NCBI GenBank assembly: GCA_947461645.1
Contig: CANHMN010000085.1
Span: 1-7,357 of the forward strand
Source: Chitinophagaceae bacterium
GTDB taxonomy: Bacteria > Bacteroidota > Bacteroidia > Chitinophagales > Chitinophagaceae
DNA length: 7,357 bases
Direction: 5' to 3'
In this document: positions 1 through 7,284 of the stretch, in pieces
Position numbering within the stretch: position 1 is the first letter of the stretch
How the letters are laid out: every line of letters starts with the position of its first letter
Made by a program: the position numbers and the translations under genes
The notes under the pieces: generated by a model
What the model saw: only the letters and a program-made list of their open reading frames with translations
What the model was told of the DNA's origin: nothing
The model's database searches: none

Positions 1-677
1 GCATCATTCTGGCAGGAGGACTTGGTACCAGACTTAGAAGTGCTGTACCTGATCTTCCCAAATGTATGGCACCACTAAAAAACAAGCCCTTTCTGCAATA
101 TGTAATTGATTATTTGCTTGAACAAAAAGTCAATACATTCATTTTTGCCCTTGGTTACATGAACGAACCAATTATGGAATTTCTCTCCAAACAATATCCA
201 AAACTTAATTATAAAATTGCAACAGAAGACGAGCCACTTGGAACAGGAGGCGCCATCAAAAATGCAATTAAAAAAGCTGAAAAAGAAAACGTATTGGTTC
301 TTAACGGAGACACCATGTTTAAAATCAATATTGAAGAGATTTTCAGCTTTCACCGTCAACATCAAGCCTCATGCACACTTTCACTGAAACCGATGGAAAA
401 CTTTGATAGGTATGGAGTGGTGGAAATCAACAAAGAAGGATACATTCAATCCTTCAAGGAGAAACAACATTATGATAAAGGCCTGATCAATGGAGGCGTT
501 TATGTTTTGAACAAAAATTCCTTTTTACAACTTCCGTTACCTGATAAATTTTCATTTGAAAAAGAATACTTGGAAACATATTACAGTTCCCAAAAAATGC
601 TGGGTTTGGTTCAAGACAACTACTTTATTGATATAGGTATACCAGAAGATTACAAACGAGCTGAAATAGAATTGTAA
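1..677 (+). CDS. hddC: HddC-like sugar-1-phosphate nucleotidyltransferase (5' partial)
   Basis: Probable D-glycero-alpha-D-manno-heptose-1-phosphate guanylyltransferase, which would join heptose-1-phosphate to GTP to give cytoplasmic GDP-heptose for surface glycans. The reading frame runs open from base 3, and the nucleotide-binding signature LAGGLGTRLR and the following LPK lie upstream of the first ATG (66). That ATG is therefore internal, and the true start is just outside the window, probably only a few codons away. In the 224 visible residues: GGLGTRLR at 5-12, catalytic-type Lys20 in LPKC, PLGTGGAI near 78-85, metal-binding LNGD with Asp103, GGVYVL near 164-169, and a C-terminal DIGIPEDY with Asp210. 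Length fits the roughly 230-residue family. The stretch KCMAPL..KPFLQY is typical of HddC rather than RmlA or GlmU. The adjacent GmhB-like phosphatase supports the heptose assignment. Sugar and nucleotide specificity are inferred; another sugar nucleotidyltransferase is possible. Confidence 0.8.
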   Translation, partial: IILAGGLGTRLRSAVPDLPKCMAPLKNKPFLQYVIDYLLEQKVNTFIFALGYMNEPIMEFLSKQYPKLNYKIATEDEPLGTGGAIKNAIKKAEKENVLVLNGDTMFKINIEEIFSFHRQHQASCTLSLKPMENFDRYGVVEINKEGYIQSFKEKQHYDKGLINGGVYVLNKNSFLQLPLPDKFSFEKEYLETYYSSQKMLGLVQDNYFIDIGIPEDYKRAEIEL

Positions 678-693
678 ACACAATGACGTGCAA

Positions 694-1254
694 ATGAAAA
701 TCCCTTTTGAAAGTATAGATTCCGAATGGACACTTTTTTTAGACCGTGATGGTGTAATCAATCATCAAAAAGAAAACGGATACATCAACTTCCCAGATGA
801 ATTTGAATTTTATGATGGAGTGATAGAAGCCATTTCCATTTGCACCTCACACTTTGGAAGAATCATAGTTGTTACCAATCAAAGAGGCGTTGGCAAAGGC
901 ATTACCACCCTTGAAAATCTCCAAGGCATTCATAAAAAAATGACAGCAACAATTGAAGAAGCCAAAGGAAAAATAAATGCAGTTTATTTATGTACCGATA
1001 CCAGCGATAAAAGTCCTTGCCGAAAACCCAATACAGGCATGGCCATACAAGCAAAAACAGCATTTCCTGAAATTGATTTCAGCAAATCTATTATGATTGG
1101 AAATTCGCTGAGCGATTTGCAGTTCGGCAGAAACTTAGGCACTTATACTGTATTTCTGCGTACAACCAACAAAAGCCCCAATCCGAAAATCAATGAAAAT
1201 GCAGACTTGTTACTTGATCATCTTGCCGAATTTTCAAGATTGTTAAAGTCGTAA
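694..1254 (+). CDS. gmhB: GmhB-like HAD-IIIA phosphatase (heptose-1,7-bisphosphate 7-phosphatase)
   Basis: Probable D-glycero-D-manno-heptose-1,7-bisphosphate phosphatase, the step before the guanylyltransferase encoded upstream. I start it at ATG 694 (186 residues, typical for the family); a GTG two codons upstream (688) is the alternative. HAD motifs: FLDRDGVIN with nucleophile Asp17 and acid/base Asp19, VVTNQRGVGKG with Thr61 (motif II), CRKPNTGM with Lys111 (motif III), and MIGNSLSD at 135-141 (motif IV), where the usual first acidic residue is Asn137 and Asp141 is kept. The Cys-X-His...Cys-X-Cys zinc loop of classical GmhB is degenerate: Cys100 and Cys109 remain, while the His and the other Cys positions read Asp102 and Ser107, and the loop is several residues shorter. 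It follows the previous stop by 16 bases, so co-transcription is likely. A related HAD-IIIA phosphatase with another sugar substrate cannot be excluded. Confidence 0.8.
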   Translation: MKIPFESIDSEWTLFLDRDGVINHQKENGYINFPDEFEFYDGVIEAISICTSHFGRIIVVTNQRGVGKGITTLENLQGIHKKMTATIEEAKGKINAVYLCTDTSDKSPCRKPNTGMAIQAKTAFPEIDFSKSIMIGNSLSDLQFGRNLGTYTVFLRTTNKSPNPKINENADLLLDHLAEFSRLLKS

Positions 1255-1323
1255 AAAATAAATTCATCCAACATCAAATTACGAATCAAGTAGAGTATTT
1301 TGAGAAACATTGAAATTTTTGAC

Positions 1324-2265
1324 ATGATAAAATCTCCGTTATTACTATTCTTGTTTTTAATCGGCTTTACCCTATCAATTCATGCGCAACAATTTTCCAT
1401 AGCTGATAGCAAAGTGTTGCAAACTAAAGAGGATACACTAAAATCATTGGCTATTAATATACTTCAAGCTGAAAGTTATGAGGATCGTGCATCTGCGGAT
1501 AGCCTTTTTACAAGAGTACTAGTGCGATCATTGAAAACAAAAAACAGTTTTCAATATCCGTTTGACTCACTGGTTAGCATATCGAGAATGTATCCTGCAG
1601 ACAGTTCCTTTAGAATATTTACCTGGCAACTGATGATCAGCGAAACCAAATTCAAACACCATGGGGCAATTCAAATCAAAACCGCTGATGGCACATTGCA
1701 ACTTTTTCCGTTGATTGACAAATCTGAAGAAATGAAAAGAATTGAAGATACCATTACCAGCAATCTGGCCTGGGTGGGTGCCATTTACTATAGAATCATT
1801 CAAAAGGAATTTGAAAAAAAGAAATGCTATACCTTGATCGGCTACGATGAATTGGGTGCAGAAAGCAGCAGAAAAATAATGGATGTACTTCAGTTCGTGG
1901 ATGGCAAACCACAATTCGGTGGCAATTTTTTTATACTGCCTAACGACAGCATCAAGCCAAGAAACCCTCTTCGTTTTGTTATGGAATATAAAAAAGGCGC
2001 AGGCCCCAAACTTAATTATGATGAAGAACTAGATTTAATTGTAAAAGAAAATCTCGTGTCACAGACCAAAGAACCTGATAAAAAATCAACCCTTATTGGC
2101 GACGGTGATTACGATGGCATGAAATGGTACAAAGGAAAATGGGTTTTTGTCAACAAAATATTCAAAGAAGTAACCCCTGAAGGCAATGCGCCAATTCCAA
2201 TGCCCATAAAAGACAACCCTGAAACAGGAAAGAACAAAGCGAAAAAGAAGAGCAATAATAAATAA
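1324..2265 (+). CDS. secreted protein of unknown function
   Basis: I do not recognise a characterised family. The start is placed at ATG 1324 because the frame then opens directly with a signal peptide: MIKS, a Leu/Phe-rich hydrophobic core at 5-19, and a likely signal peptidase I site after Ala21 (SIHA|QQ). A TTG eight codons upstream (1300) would add a charged extension before it. The mature part of about 290 residues has no further membrane segment and only one cysteine. It looks like one soluble domain: an N-terminal helical part (about 30-75), a central mixed part with FRIFTWQL (96-103) and a run of possible strands, then a C-terminal GDGDYDG followed by MKWYKGKWVFVNKIF (266-280). It ends in a Pro-rich stretch and a very basic tail (303-313, mostly Lys and Asn). 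It is probably periplasmic or exported. It lies 69 bases after gmhB in the same direction; a shared transcript is possible but not shown. It is very likely a real gene because of its length and signal peptide. Confidence 0.85.
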   Translation: MIKSPLLLFLFLIGFTLSIHAQQFSIADSKVLQTKEDTLKSLAINILQAESYEDRASADSLFTRVLVRSLKTKNSFQYPFDSLVSISRMYPADSSFRIFTWQLMISETKFKHHGAIQIKTADGTLQLFPLIDKSEEMKRIEDTITSNLAWVGAIYYRIIQKEFEKKKCYTLIGYDELGAESSRKIMDVLQFVDGKPQFGGNFFILPNDSIKPRNPLRFVMEYKKGAGPKLNYDEELDLIVKENLVSQTKEPDKKSTLIGDGDYDGMKWYKGKWVFVNKIFKEVTPEGNAPIPMPIKDNPETGKNKAKKKSNNK

Positions 2266-2272
2266 GGATAAC

Positions 2273-4090
2273 TTAATCATCCAGCTTCAATACTGCAAGG
2301 AAAGCCTCTTGAGGAACCTCAACATTACCTATCTGACGCATTCTTTTCTTACCTTCTTTTTGTTTTTCAAGCAATTTTCTTTTTCTGCTAATATCACCGC
2401 CATAACACTTGGCAGTAACATCTTTCCTCATTGCGCTAATGTTTTCTCTGGCGATAACTTTCGCTCCTATAGCGGCTTGTATGGCAATTTGAAACTGCTG
2501 ACGAGTAAGCAACTCTTTAAGTTTTTCACAAAGTTTTCTTCCAAACTCTTGTGCCCTGCTTCTGTGAATCAATGCACTTAAGGCATCCACTTTTTCGCCA
2601 TTCAAAAGAATATCCATTCTTACAATATCGCTTTCCCTAAATCCTATTGGATGATAATCGAAAGAGGCATAACCTCTTGTTTGAGATTTCAACTTATCGT
2701 AGAAATCAAAAACAATTTCAGTTAACGGCATTTCAAAAATAAGTTCCACCCTGCTAGGTGTTAGGTAACCCTGGTGAATCAACATACCTCTTTTACTGAT
2801 GCAAAGGGTCATGATATTTCCAATATAATCGGGCTTGGTTATGATTTGAGCTTTGATGAAGGGCTCTTCAATTCTGTCCGTTCTGGTAGGATCGGGCAAA
2901 GTGGTTGGATTGTGCACATCAATTTTTTCCCCTTTGATGGTGTAAGCTATAAAACTTACGTTGGGAACCGTAGTAATAACGGTTTGGTTGAATTCTCTTT
3001 CCAATCGCTCCTGAATGATTTCCATATGAAGCAGTCCCAAGAAACCGCACCTGAAACCAAAACCAAGCGCCTGTGAAGTTTCCAATTCAAAAGTTAAGGA
3101 TGCATCATTGAGTTGAAGCTTTTCCATGCAATCTCTCAATTCTTCAAACTTGTCTGTATCTACCGGAAATATACCTGCAAAAACCATGGGCTTCACATCT
3201 TCAAAACCATCAATTCGTTGAGCTGTTGGGTTGACAACTGTGGTAAGGGTATCTCCTACTTTTACTTCTTTCGCATTTTTAATCCCGGTAATGATGTAGC
3301 CCACATCACCGCAGTTAACTTGCTCCTTCTTCTCCAGACCCAATTTCAATATACCCACTTCATCGGCCTCATATTCTTTTTCTGTGCTGAAAAACTTAAC
3401 CTTCTCACCTTTCCTCAATGAGCCATTGAATATTCTGTAATAAACGATAATACCTCTGAAACTATTAAAGACACTGTCAAAAATTAAAGCCTGTAAAGGT
3501 GCCTCAGGATCGCCGGATGGAGCAGGAATACGCTCACAAATGGCTTGGAGAATTTCTTGAATACCAATTCCCGTTTTTCCACTTGCCAGTAAAATATCTT
3601 CCTCTTTACAACCAATCAAATCAATAATCTGGTCTTTTACTTCAGGAATCATCGCTCCATCCATATCTACTTTATTGATAACCGGAATGATTTCAAGATC
3701 ATTCTCAATAGCCAGGTATAGATTACTGATGGTTTGAGCCTGAATACCCTGTGTAGCATCAACAAGCAATAATGCCCCTTCACACGCCGCAAGCGCCCTG
3801 CTCACCTCATAGCTAAAATCAACGTGACCGGGAGTGTCAATCAGATTTAAAGTATAATCTCCATCGGGAGTATTGTTTAATCCAGATTTGTTTTTGTAGG
3901 GATAATTGATCTGAATGGCATGGCTTTTAATGGTGATGCCCTTCTCCCGCTCTAGGTCCATATCATCAAGCACCTGAGCCTGCATTTCACGCTCACTGAT
4001 GGTGTTGGTGGTTTGCAACAAACGGTCTGCCAAGGTACTTTTACCATGGTCTATATGTGCAATGATGCAAAAATTTCTGATGTTCTTCAT
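2273..4090 (-). CDS. lepA: elongation factor 4 (LepA), ribosome-associated GTPase
   Basis: Translational GTPase that binds the ribosome, described as a back-translocase and as a factor in ribosome biogenesis and initiation. The 605 residues are complete. GTPase motifs: AHIDHGKST (11-19, G1), REKGITIKS (48-56, G2), DTPGHVDF (85-92, G3, with the catalytic His89), NKVD (139-142, G4) and ASGKTGIG (G5). Domain II and the EF-G-like domains follow ([16 protein letters not shown]), and the LepA-specific C-terminal domain is clear ([19 protein letters not shown], then a Lys/Arg-rich segment and [12 protein letters not shown]). EF-G domain IV is absent, as expected. It is slightly longer than the usual 595-600 residues, owing to a short insertion of roughly eight residues near 66-78 before G3. 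It stands alone: the usual partner lepB is not next to it here, and its stop is 7 bases from the convergent secreted-protein gene. The start is supported by alignment of [17 protein letters not shown] with the family. Confidence 0.98.
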   Translation of the reverse strand: MKNIRNFCIIAHIDHGKSTLADRLLQTTNTISEREMQAQVLDDMDLEREKGITIKSHAIQINYPYKNKSGLNNTPDGDYTLNLIDTPGHVDFSYEVSRALAACEGALLLVDATQGIQAQTISNLYLAIENDLEIIPVINKVDMDGAMIPEVKDQIIDLIGCKEEDILLASGKTGIGIQEILQAICERIPAPSGDPEAPLQALIFDSVFNSFRGIIVYYRIFNGSLRKGEKVKFFSTEKEYEADEVGILKLGLEKKEQVNCGDVGYIITGIKNAKEVKVGDTLTTVVNPTAQRIDGFEDVKPMVFAGIFPVDTDKFEELRDCMEKLQLNDASLTFELETSQALGFGFRCGFLGLLHMEIIQERLEREFNQTVITTVPNVSFIAYTIKGEKIDVHNPTTLPDPTRTDRIEEPFIKAQIITKPDYIGNIMTLCISKRGMLIHQGYLTPSRVELIFEMPLTEIVFDFYDKLKSQTRGYASFDYHPIGFRESDIVRMDILLNGEKVDALSALIHRSRAQEFGRKLCEKLKELLTRQQFQIAIQAAIGAKVIARENISAMRKDVTAKCYGGDISRKRKLLEKQKEGKKRMRQIGNVEVPQEAFLAVLKLDD

Positions 4091-4114
4091 AACCTACTAT
4101 TCAACTTTAGTGCA

Positions 4115-4122
4115 CAAAAATA
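4115..4122 (-). promoter_or_regulatory. candidate Bacteroidota -7 promoter box for lepA
   Basis: Read on the minus strand this is TATTTTTG, an exact match to the Bacteroidota -7 consensus TAnnTTTG. It lies 24 bases before the lepA start, which would give a short leader. I found no good TTTG -33 element at the usual distance upstream, and the motif is common by chance in AT-rich DNA, so this is a candidate only. Confidence 0.4.
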
Positions 4123-4264
4123 ACTGATTTTGGGCGTATTTACGAGAGAATTGGGTACAACAAGGGAAAGCCTAAATAAACCTGTGTTATGTCTCCCTGG
4201 AACAGCAAAACAAGTATCATTTATTAGCATGACCATGGCAACTGTAATTGCTAAATTGAAGCAG

Positions 4265-4272
4265 TACGTTTG
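4265..4272 (+). promoter_or_regulatory. candidate Bacteroidota -7 promoter box for the PRC-barrel gene
   Basis: TACGTTTG matches TAnnTTTG exactly and sits 16 bases before the ATG at 4289, implying a leader of only about ten bases. TTG triplets lie at 4248 and 4256, but neither has the usual -33 spacing. Together with the box on the other strand it would make the 4091-4288 gap a divergent promoter region. Confidence 0.35.
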
Positions 4273-4288
4273 CTAAAAAACAAAACAG

Positions 4289-4708
4289 ATGGGGAACCAT
4301 GATGAAGCAGTTATGCAAAGCAATTTTACAGGTAAATACCAGGGCGATTCCTATCCGAATTTGCCATTGAAGTTTTTAACAGCGGAATCGATTATTGGAG
4401 AAAAAGTGTTGAACAACGAAGGAGAATATCTTGGTCATGTAAGAGATATCATGCTTGACATCAGAATAGGAAGAGTAGAATATTATGTGATTGAATTTGG
4501 CGGATTTTTAGGATTGGGAGAAAAGTTATTTGCCATTCCATTTGAACTCTTGCTGGTAGACGCGGATGAGAAAGTATTTCGTTTCAATGAAAAAAGAGAG
4601 ACATTAAAAAAGGCTCCAGGTTTTGATAAAAAACATTGGCCTGAAACCAATGAACACAAAAGATATTATGTTAATGAAAGCTGGAGTTTTTGGAACAATC
4701 CCATTTGA
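4289..4708 (+). CDS. PRC-barrel domain protein
   Basis: Small (139 residues) soluble protein with one PRC-barrel, the beta-barrel fold shared by photosynthetic reaction-centre H subunits and the RimM C-terminal domain. The domain covers roughly 28-95: LKFLTAESIIGEKVLN, then EGEYLGHVRDIMLDI, GRVEYYVIEFGG, and EKLFAIPFELL. The following KKAPGFDKKHWPE (107-119) is typical of stand-alone PRC-barrel proteins, and the tail is rich in Trp, Tyr and Asn. There is no signal peptide or membrane segment. Stand-alone members are often linked to stress responses or to RNA or protein binding, but no specific role can be read from this sequence. The start at ATG 4289 gives an N-terminal extension of about 25 residues before the domain; ATG 4313 is an alternative that still keeps the whole barrel. 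It is transcribed away from lepA and ends 5 bases from the convergent lipoprotein gene. Confidence 0.88.
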   Translation: MGNHDEAVMQSNFTGKYQGDSYPNLPLKFLTAESIIGEKVLNNEGEYLGHVRDIMLDIRIGRVEYYVIEFGGFLGLGEKLFAIPFELLLVDADEKVFRFNEKRETLKKAPGFDKKHWPETNEHKRYYVNESWSFWNNPI

Positions 4709-4713
4709 GGTAG

Positions 4714-5268
4714 TTAAAATACACGAATGATTTTCACAAATCTTTTATAGTAATAGCTGCTCATGTTGGAAACCATTACCCCTTTATTTCCACCGGAAGC
4801 AGAATGAATAAACTGAAATGATTTTTTATTGCTTTTGGTTACAATACCCATATGCCCCACAACACCTGATTTACTATCTGATCCTGTGAACAAAATAATA
4901 TCCCCGCGCTTGCTTTTTTTGGGCTTTATCTTTTTACCTGCATTGGTGTATTCAACAGTAGTCCTGGGAACTTTAATGTTAAAATGACTGAATACATACC
5001 AAACAAACCCCGAACAATCAAACCCTTTGTCTTTATTTGCTGAACCATACACATACTTGATGCCTTGGAGTGTTTCAGCAAAATCAACAAGTTTATTCGG
5101 ACTAATATTTTTGGTATCAATATCAACCGGCGGAACACTATTCCTGAGCTCAATATTGCTTTTGAAATGATTGGTAGCATTTGTTCCATTATGTTTTCGG
5201 GAGGAAAAGCATCCTGTTAAAATAAAAAGCATACAGACATACCCGAAATATAAAACACCTTTATTCAT
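4714..5268 (-). CDS. NlpC/P60 family lipoprotein, putative peptidoglycan endopeptidase
   Basis: Probable cell-wall hydrolase that cuts peptide stems in peptidoglycan, anchored by lipid. The start is ATG 5268 (184 residues); a TTG two codons upstream is less likely. The N-terminus is a lipoprotein signal: a short Lys-containing start, a hydrophobic core, and the lipobox LTGC with lipidated Cys20. A linker of about 35 residues leads to a single NlpC/P60 domain (about 57-184). Catalytic residues appear intact: Cys85 in FDCSGFVWYVF, His139 in GHMGIV and His155 in FIHSASGG, with spacings like those of E. coli Spr/MepS. RGDIILF (121-127) is also a family hallmark. No SH3 or LysM domain is present, so it resembles the small Spr-like type. 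The start lies 17 bases after the flippase stop, so it is probably the last gene of a tpiA-flippase-nlpC transcript. Exact bond specificity is not visible. Confidence 0.93.
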   Translation of the reverse strand: MNKGVLYFGYVCMLFILTGCFSSRKHNGTNATNHFKSNIELRNSVPPVDIDTKNISPNKLVDFAETLQGIKYVYGSANKDKGFDCSGFVWYVFSHFNIKVPRTTVEYTNAGKKIKPKKSKRGDIILFTGSDSKSGVVGHMGIVTKSNKKSFQFIHSASGGNKGVMVSNMSSYYYKRFVKIIRVF

Positions 5269-5285
5269 AACCAAGCTTCAGGAAA

Positions 5286-6488
5286 TTAGGGTAATAGAAA
5301 CTGTTTTTTTAGATTGAACAGCAAATAAAAACAAAGCAACAGATAAGCAACAGAACTGATAAGCGCTGCCGCATACATTCCATAATGGGGCACAAAAATG
5401 GCATCTAACAGCCACACCAAAACCATACCTGCAAAATCTCCAATAAAAATAGCTTTAATGTTACCTTTAGCAAGGTAAATGGAATTTACAAGTGTAAGCA
5501 CTCCCAAGCCAACATAGCCTGGTAGCAAAATCTTCATTAAGCCATCCATTGTTTTAAATTCTTCACCAAAAACCAATGGATAAAGTAAAGAGCCTATAGT
5601 AATTAAAATTACAGCACCTGCGATTATCATGATAAAATAAGGCTTTACCAACTTAACCCATTCTTTAAAGGTGTTGCCCATTTTTTCGGATGCAATAAAA
5701 GGCAATAAGGTTGAACTGATTACAGAAGAAAAATAAATGAAATACTGCCCCACCTTTCCGCATTGCACGTAATTACTCAATTCTACGGAAGTACAATATC
5801 GCTCAACATAGTAGTTGTCAACACGAAGAAAAACAAAATACACCAGAGAAGAAATCATCACCTGAAAACCATACTTGTAAAAAGAAATTTTGTTGATGCT
5901 TCCCTCACCTACCTCCGTTGAAACTTGAAAAGCAGAAAACAACATCAGCAATCCTTGCATGGAGAAAAGCACAGCATACACCATAGCTATTTCTTCTATT
6001 GATGGCTTGCTGCTCCATCTCATGATTAAATAAAGGAGAAAAAGCAAATTGGAGAAAATTAAAATATAGTTTTGACGATTGAATTTTTTCAACGCAGATA
6101 AAATACCCTGGAATAAAATGAGCATTACATTTCCACAACTGAACAGTAATATCGCCCAAACAGGTTGAATGGATAATGAAGGATAAGATGGCAACAAAAA
6201 CAACAATACAAATGTGGCTGTCAGCACAAAAAACAAAAACACGCTGAGCAATTCTCTGCGAACAATACGCAACAATCCGGGTTCTCTTGAAATCCAGGAT
6301 ATTGCTGCATAATCCAACCCAATACTGCATAAGAAAGCAATAAAATTTATCGCATACAGTTCGTTGAAAAAATGACCGCTAAGTTGCGCTCCCAAAATTC
6401 TCACCAATAAAATGTTGATTATAAATACAACAAGATGGTTGAAGAGCTTGCCTAAAATGTTTTGCTTCAGAATCAGGGAAAAATGCAT
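5286..6488 (-). CDS. polysaccharide flippase-like membrane protein (MATE/Wzx superfamily)
   Basis: Integral membrane protein of 400 residues, almost wholly made of hydrophobic segments (I estimate eleven to twelve), with short charged loops. The N-terminus, LGKLFNHLVVFIINILLVRILGAQLSGHFF, has the pattern of oligosaccharide flippases (an RxLG-type turn after the first helix, then a Gly-rich second segment). The centre contains LVYFVFLRVDNYYVERY and VGQYFIYFSSV, matching the loop seen at the start of the second half of these transporters, and LLPGYVGLGVLTLVNSIYLAKGN fits their C-terminal half. It probably moves a lipid-linked glycan across the inner membrane. It is somewhat shorter than typical Wzx proteins (about 420-480). 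No glycosyltransferase or polymerase gene lies beside it, so its substrate is unknown. It sits 31 bases after tpiA and 17 before the lipoprotein gene, in the same direction. Another MATE-like exporter is possible. Confidence 0.82.
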   Translation of the reverse strand: MHFSLILKQNILGKLFNHLVVFIINILLVRILGAQLSGHFFNELYAINFIAFLCSIGLDYAAISWISREPGLLRIVRRELLSVFLFFVLTATFVLLFLLPSYPSLSIQPVWAILLFSCGNVMLILFQGILSALKKFNRQNYILIFSNLLFLLYLIMRWSSKPSIEEIAMVYAVLFSMQGLLMLFSAFQVSTEVGEGSINKISFYKYGFQVMISSLVYFVFLRVDNYYVERYCTSVELSNYVQCGKVGQYFIYFSSVISSTLLPFIASEKMGNTFKEWVKLVKPYFIMIIAGAVILITIGSLLYPLVFGEEFKTMDGLMKILLPGYVGLGVLTLVNSIYLAKGNIKAIFIGDFAGMVLVWLLDAIFVPHYGMYAAALISSVAYLLLCFYLLFNLKKQFLLP

Positions 6489-6519
6489 GCTTGCGTTTTA
6501 CTGAAAGAGAAAATTAAAA

Positions 6520-7284
6520 CTAAGCCTTTAGGCTATTGATAATTTTTTGGAATTCTGTTGCCACAAGACTGGCACCTCCTACCAATCCACCATCCACATC
6601 CGGTTTCCCAAAAATATCTGCGGCATTGGCACCCTTCACACTTCCACCATAAAGAATAGAAATTGAATCTGCAATTTCCATCCCGTATTTCTCTGCAAAT
6701 ACATTTCTGATATGTGCATGCATTTCCTGCGCTTGCTCGCTTGTAGCAGTTTTACCCGTTCCAATCGCCCAAATCGGCTCGTAGGCTATGATAAAATTTC
6801 TGATTTGATCGCTACTAAGATGAAAAAGACTTTCCTTCAATTGTTGTTCCACAAAACTGTTTTGGTTGTTTCCCTCGCGAACAGCAAGAGGCTCACCACA
6901 ACAAAAAACTGGCTTCACTTTGCTTTCAAGTGCTTTGTTTACTTTTTCAGAAAGCAGTGCATTGTTTTCATGATAATATTCCCTTCTTTCACTGTGACCA
7001 ATAATGACAAAACTTATGTCCATGGATTTTAGCATTTCAGCACTTACTTCGCCAGTATAGGCTCCATTTGAAGTAGATGCACAATTTTGTGCACAAACAA
7101 AAATTCCATTAGATAATCTTAAATGGTGTTGAGCCATCATCAGGTAGGGAAATGGAACTCCAAGTAAAACCAACTGGTTATCATTCAATTGAAAGGAAAA
7201 GTTTAGCAACTCATTTATCAACTGATCAGCTTGTTCAAAAGTCAGATTCATTTTCCAATTGGCAGCTGCAATTTGTTTACGCAT
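6520..7284 (-). CDS. tpiA: triosephosphate isomerase
   Basis: Glycolytic and gluconeogenic enzyme interconverting dihydroxyacetone phosphate and glyceraldehyde 3-phosphate in the cytoplasm. It is complete at 254 residues, normal for bacterial TIM. Catalytic residues are all present: Asn9 and Lys11 in NWKMN, His97 in IIGHSERRE, and Glu169 in the signature AYEPIWAIGTGKTAT (167-181), which also carries the flexible loop. Phosphate-binding ILYGGSVKGAN (210-220) and GGLVGGASL (232-240) are intact. ATG 7284 is the natural start, as the first beta strand follows at once. It is preceded by an A-rich leader without a Shine-Dalgarno motif. The 73 bases between it and the right edge show no TAnnTTTG box on its strand, so it may be transcribed from a promoter or an operon outside the window. 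Confidence 0.98.
   Translation of the reverse strand: MRKQIAAANWKMNLTFEQADQLINELLNFSFQLNDNQLVLLGVPFPYLMMAQHHLRLSNGIFVCAQNCASTSNGAYTGEVSAEMLKSMDISFVIIGHSERREYYHENNALLSEKVNKALESKVKPVFCCGEPLAVREGNNQNSFVEQQLKESLFHLSSDQIRNFIIAYEPIWAIGTGKTATSEQAQEMHAHIRNVFAEKYGMEIADSISILYGGSVKGANAADIFGKPDVDGGLVGGASLVATEFQKIINSLKA

Noticed and set aside
1297..1303. TATTTTG before the secreted-protein gene, resembling a -7 promoter box.
   Set aside because: It is one base short of TAnnTTTG and there is no -33 partner; chance is likely in this AT-rich spacer.
2266..2272. The 7-base gap between convergent stops (and the 5-base gap at 4709-4713) as possible bidirectional terminators.
   Set aside because: There is no room for a hairpin in the gaps and I saw no convincing stem-loop with a T run in the adjoining coding ends.
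2309..3421. Three plus-strand open frames of 90-102 codons antisense to lepA.
   Set aside because: lepA is unmistakable on the other strand; these have no motifs and arise from its codon pattern.
4926..5189. An 87-codon open frame on the minus strand inside the NlpC/P60 gene.
   Set aside because: It lies in another frame of a gene with intact catalytic motifs and has no recognisable domain, so it is a shadow.
5905..6330. A 141-codon minus-strand frame overlapping the flippase gene.
   Set aside because: The overlapping frame has the continuous membrane-protein pattern; this one has no coherent features.
6523..6534. Inverted repeat at the end of tpiA (minus strand AGCC-TAAA-GGCT) followed by a T-rich run, resembling an intrinsic terminator.
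   Set aside because: The stem is only four pairs with a tetraloop, it lies within the last codons, and the T run is interrupted; too weak to call a terminator.
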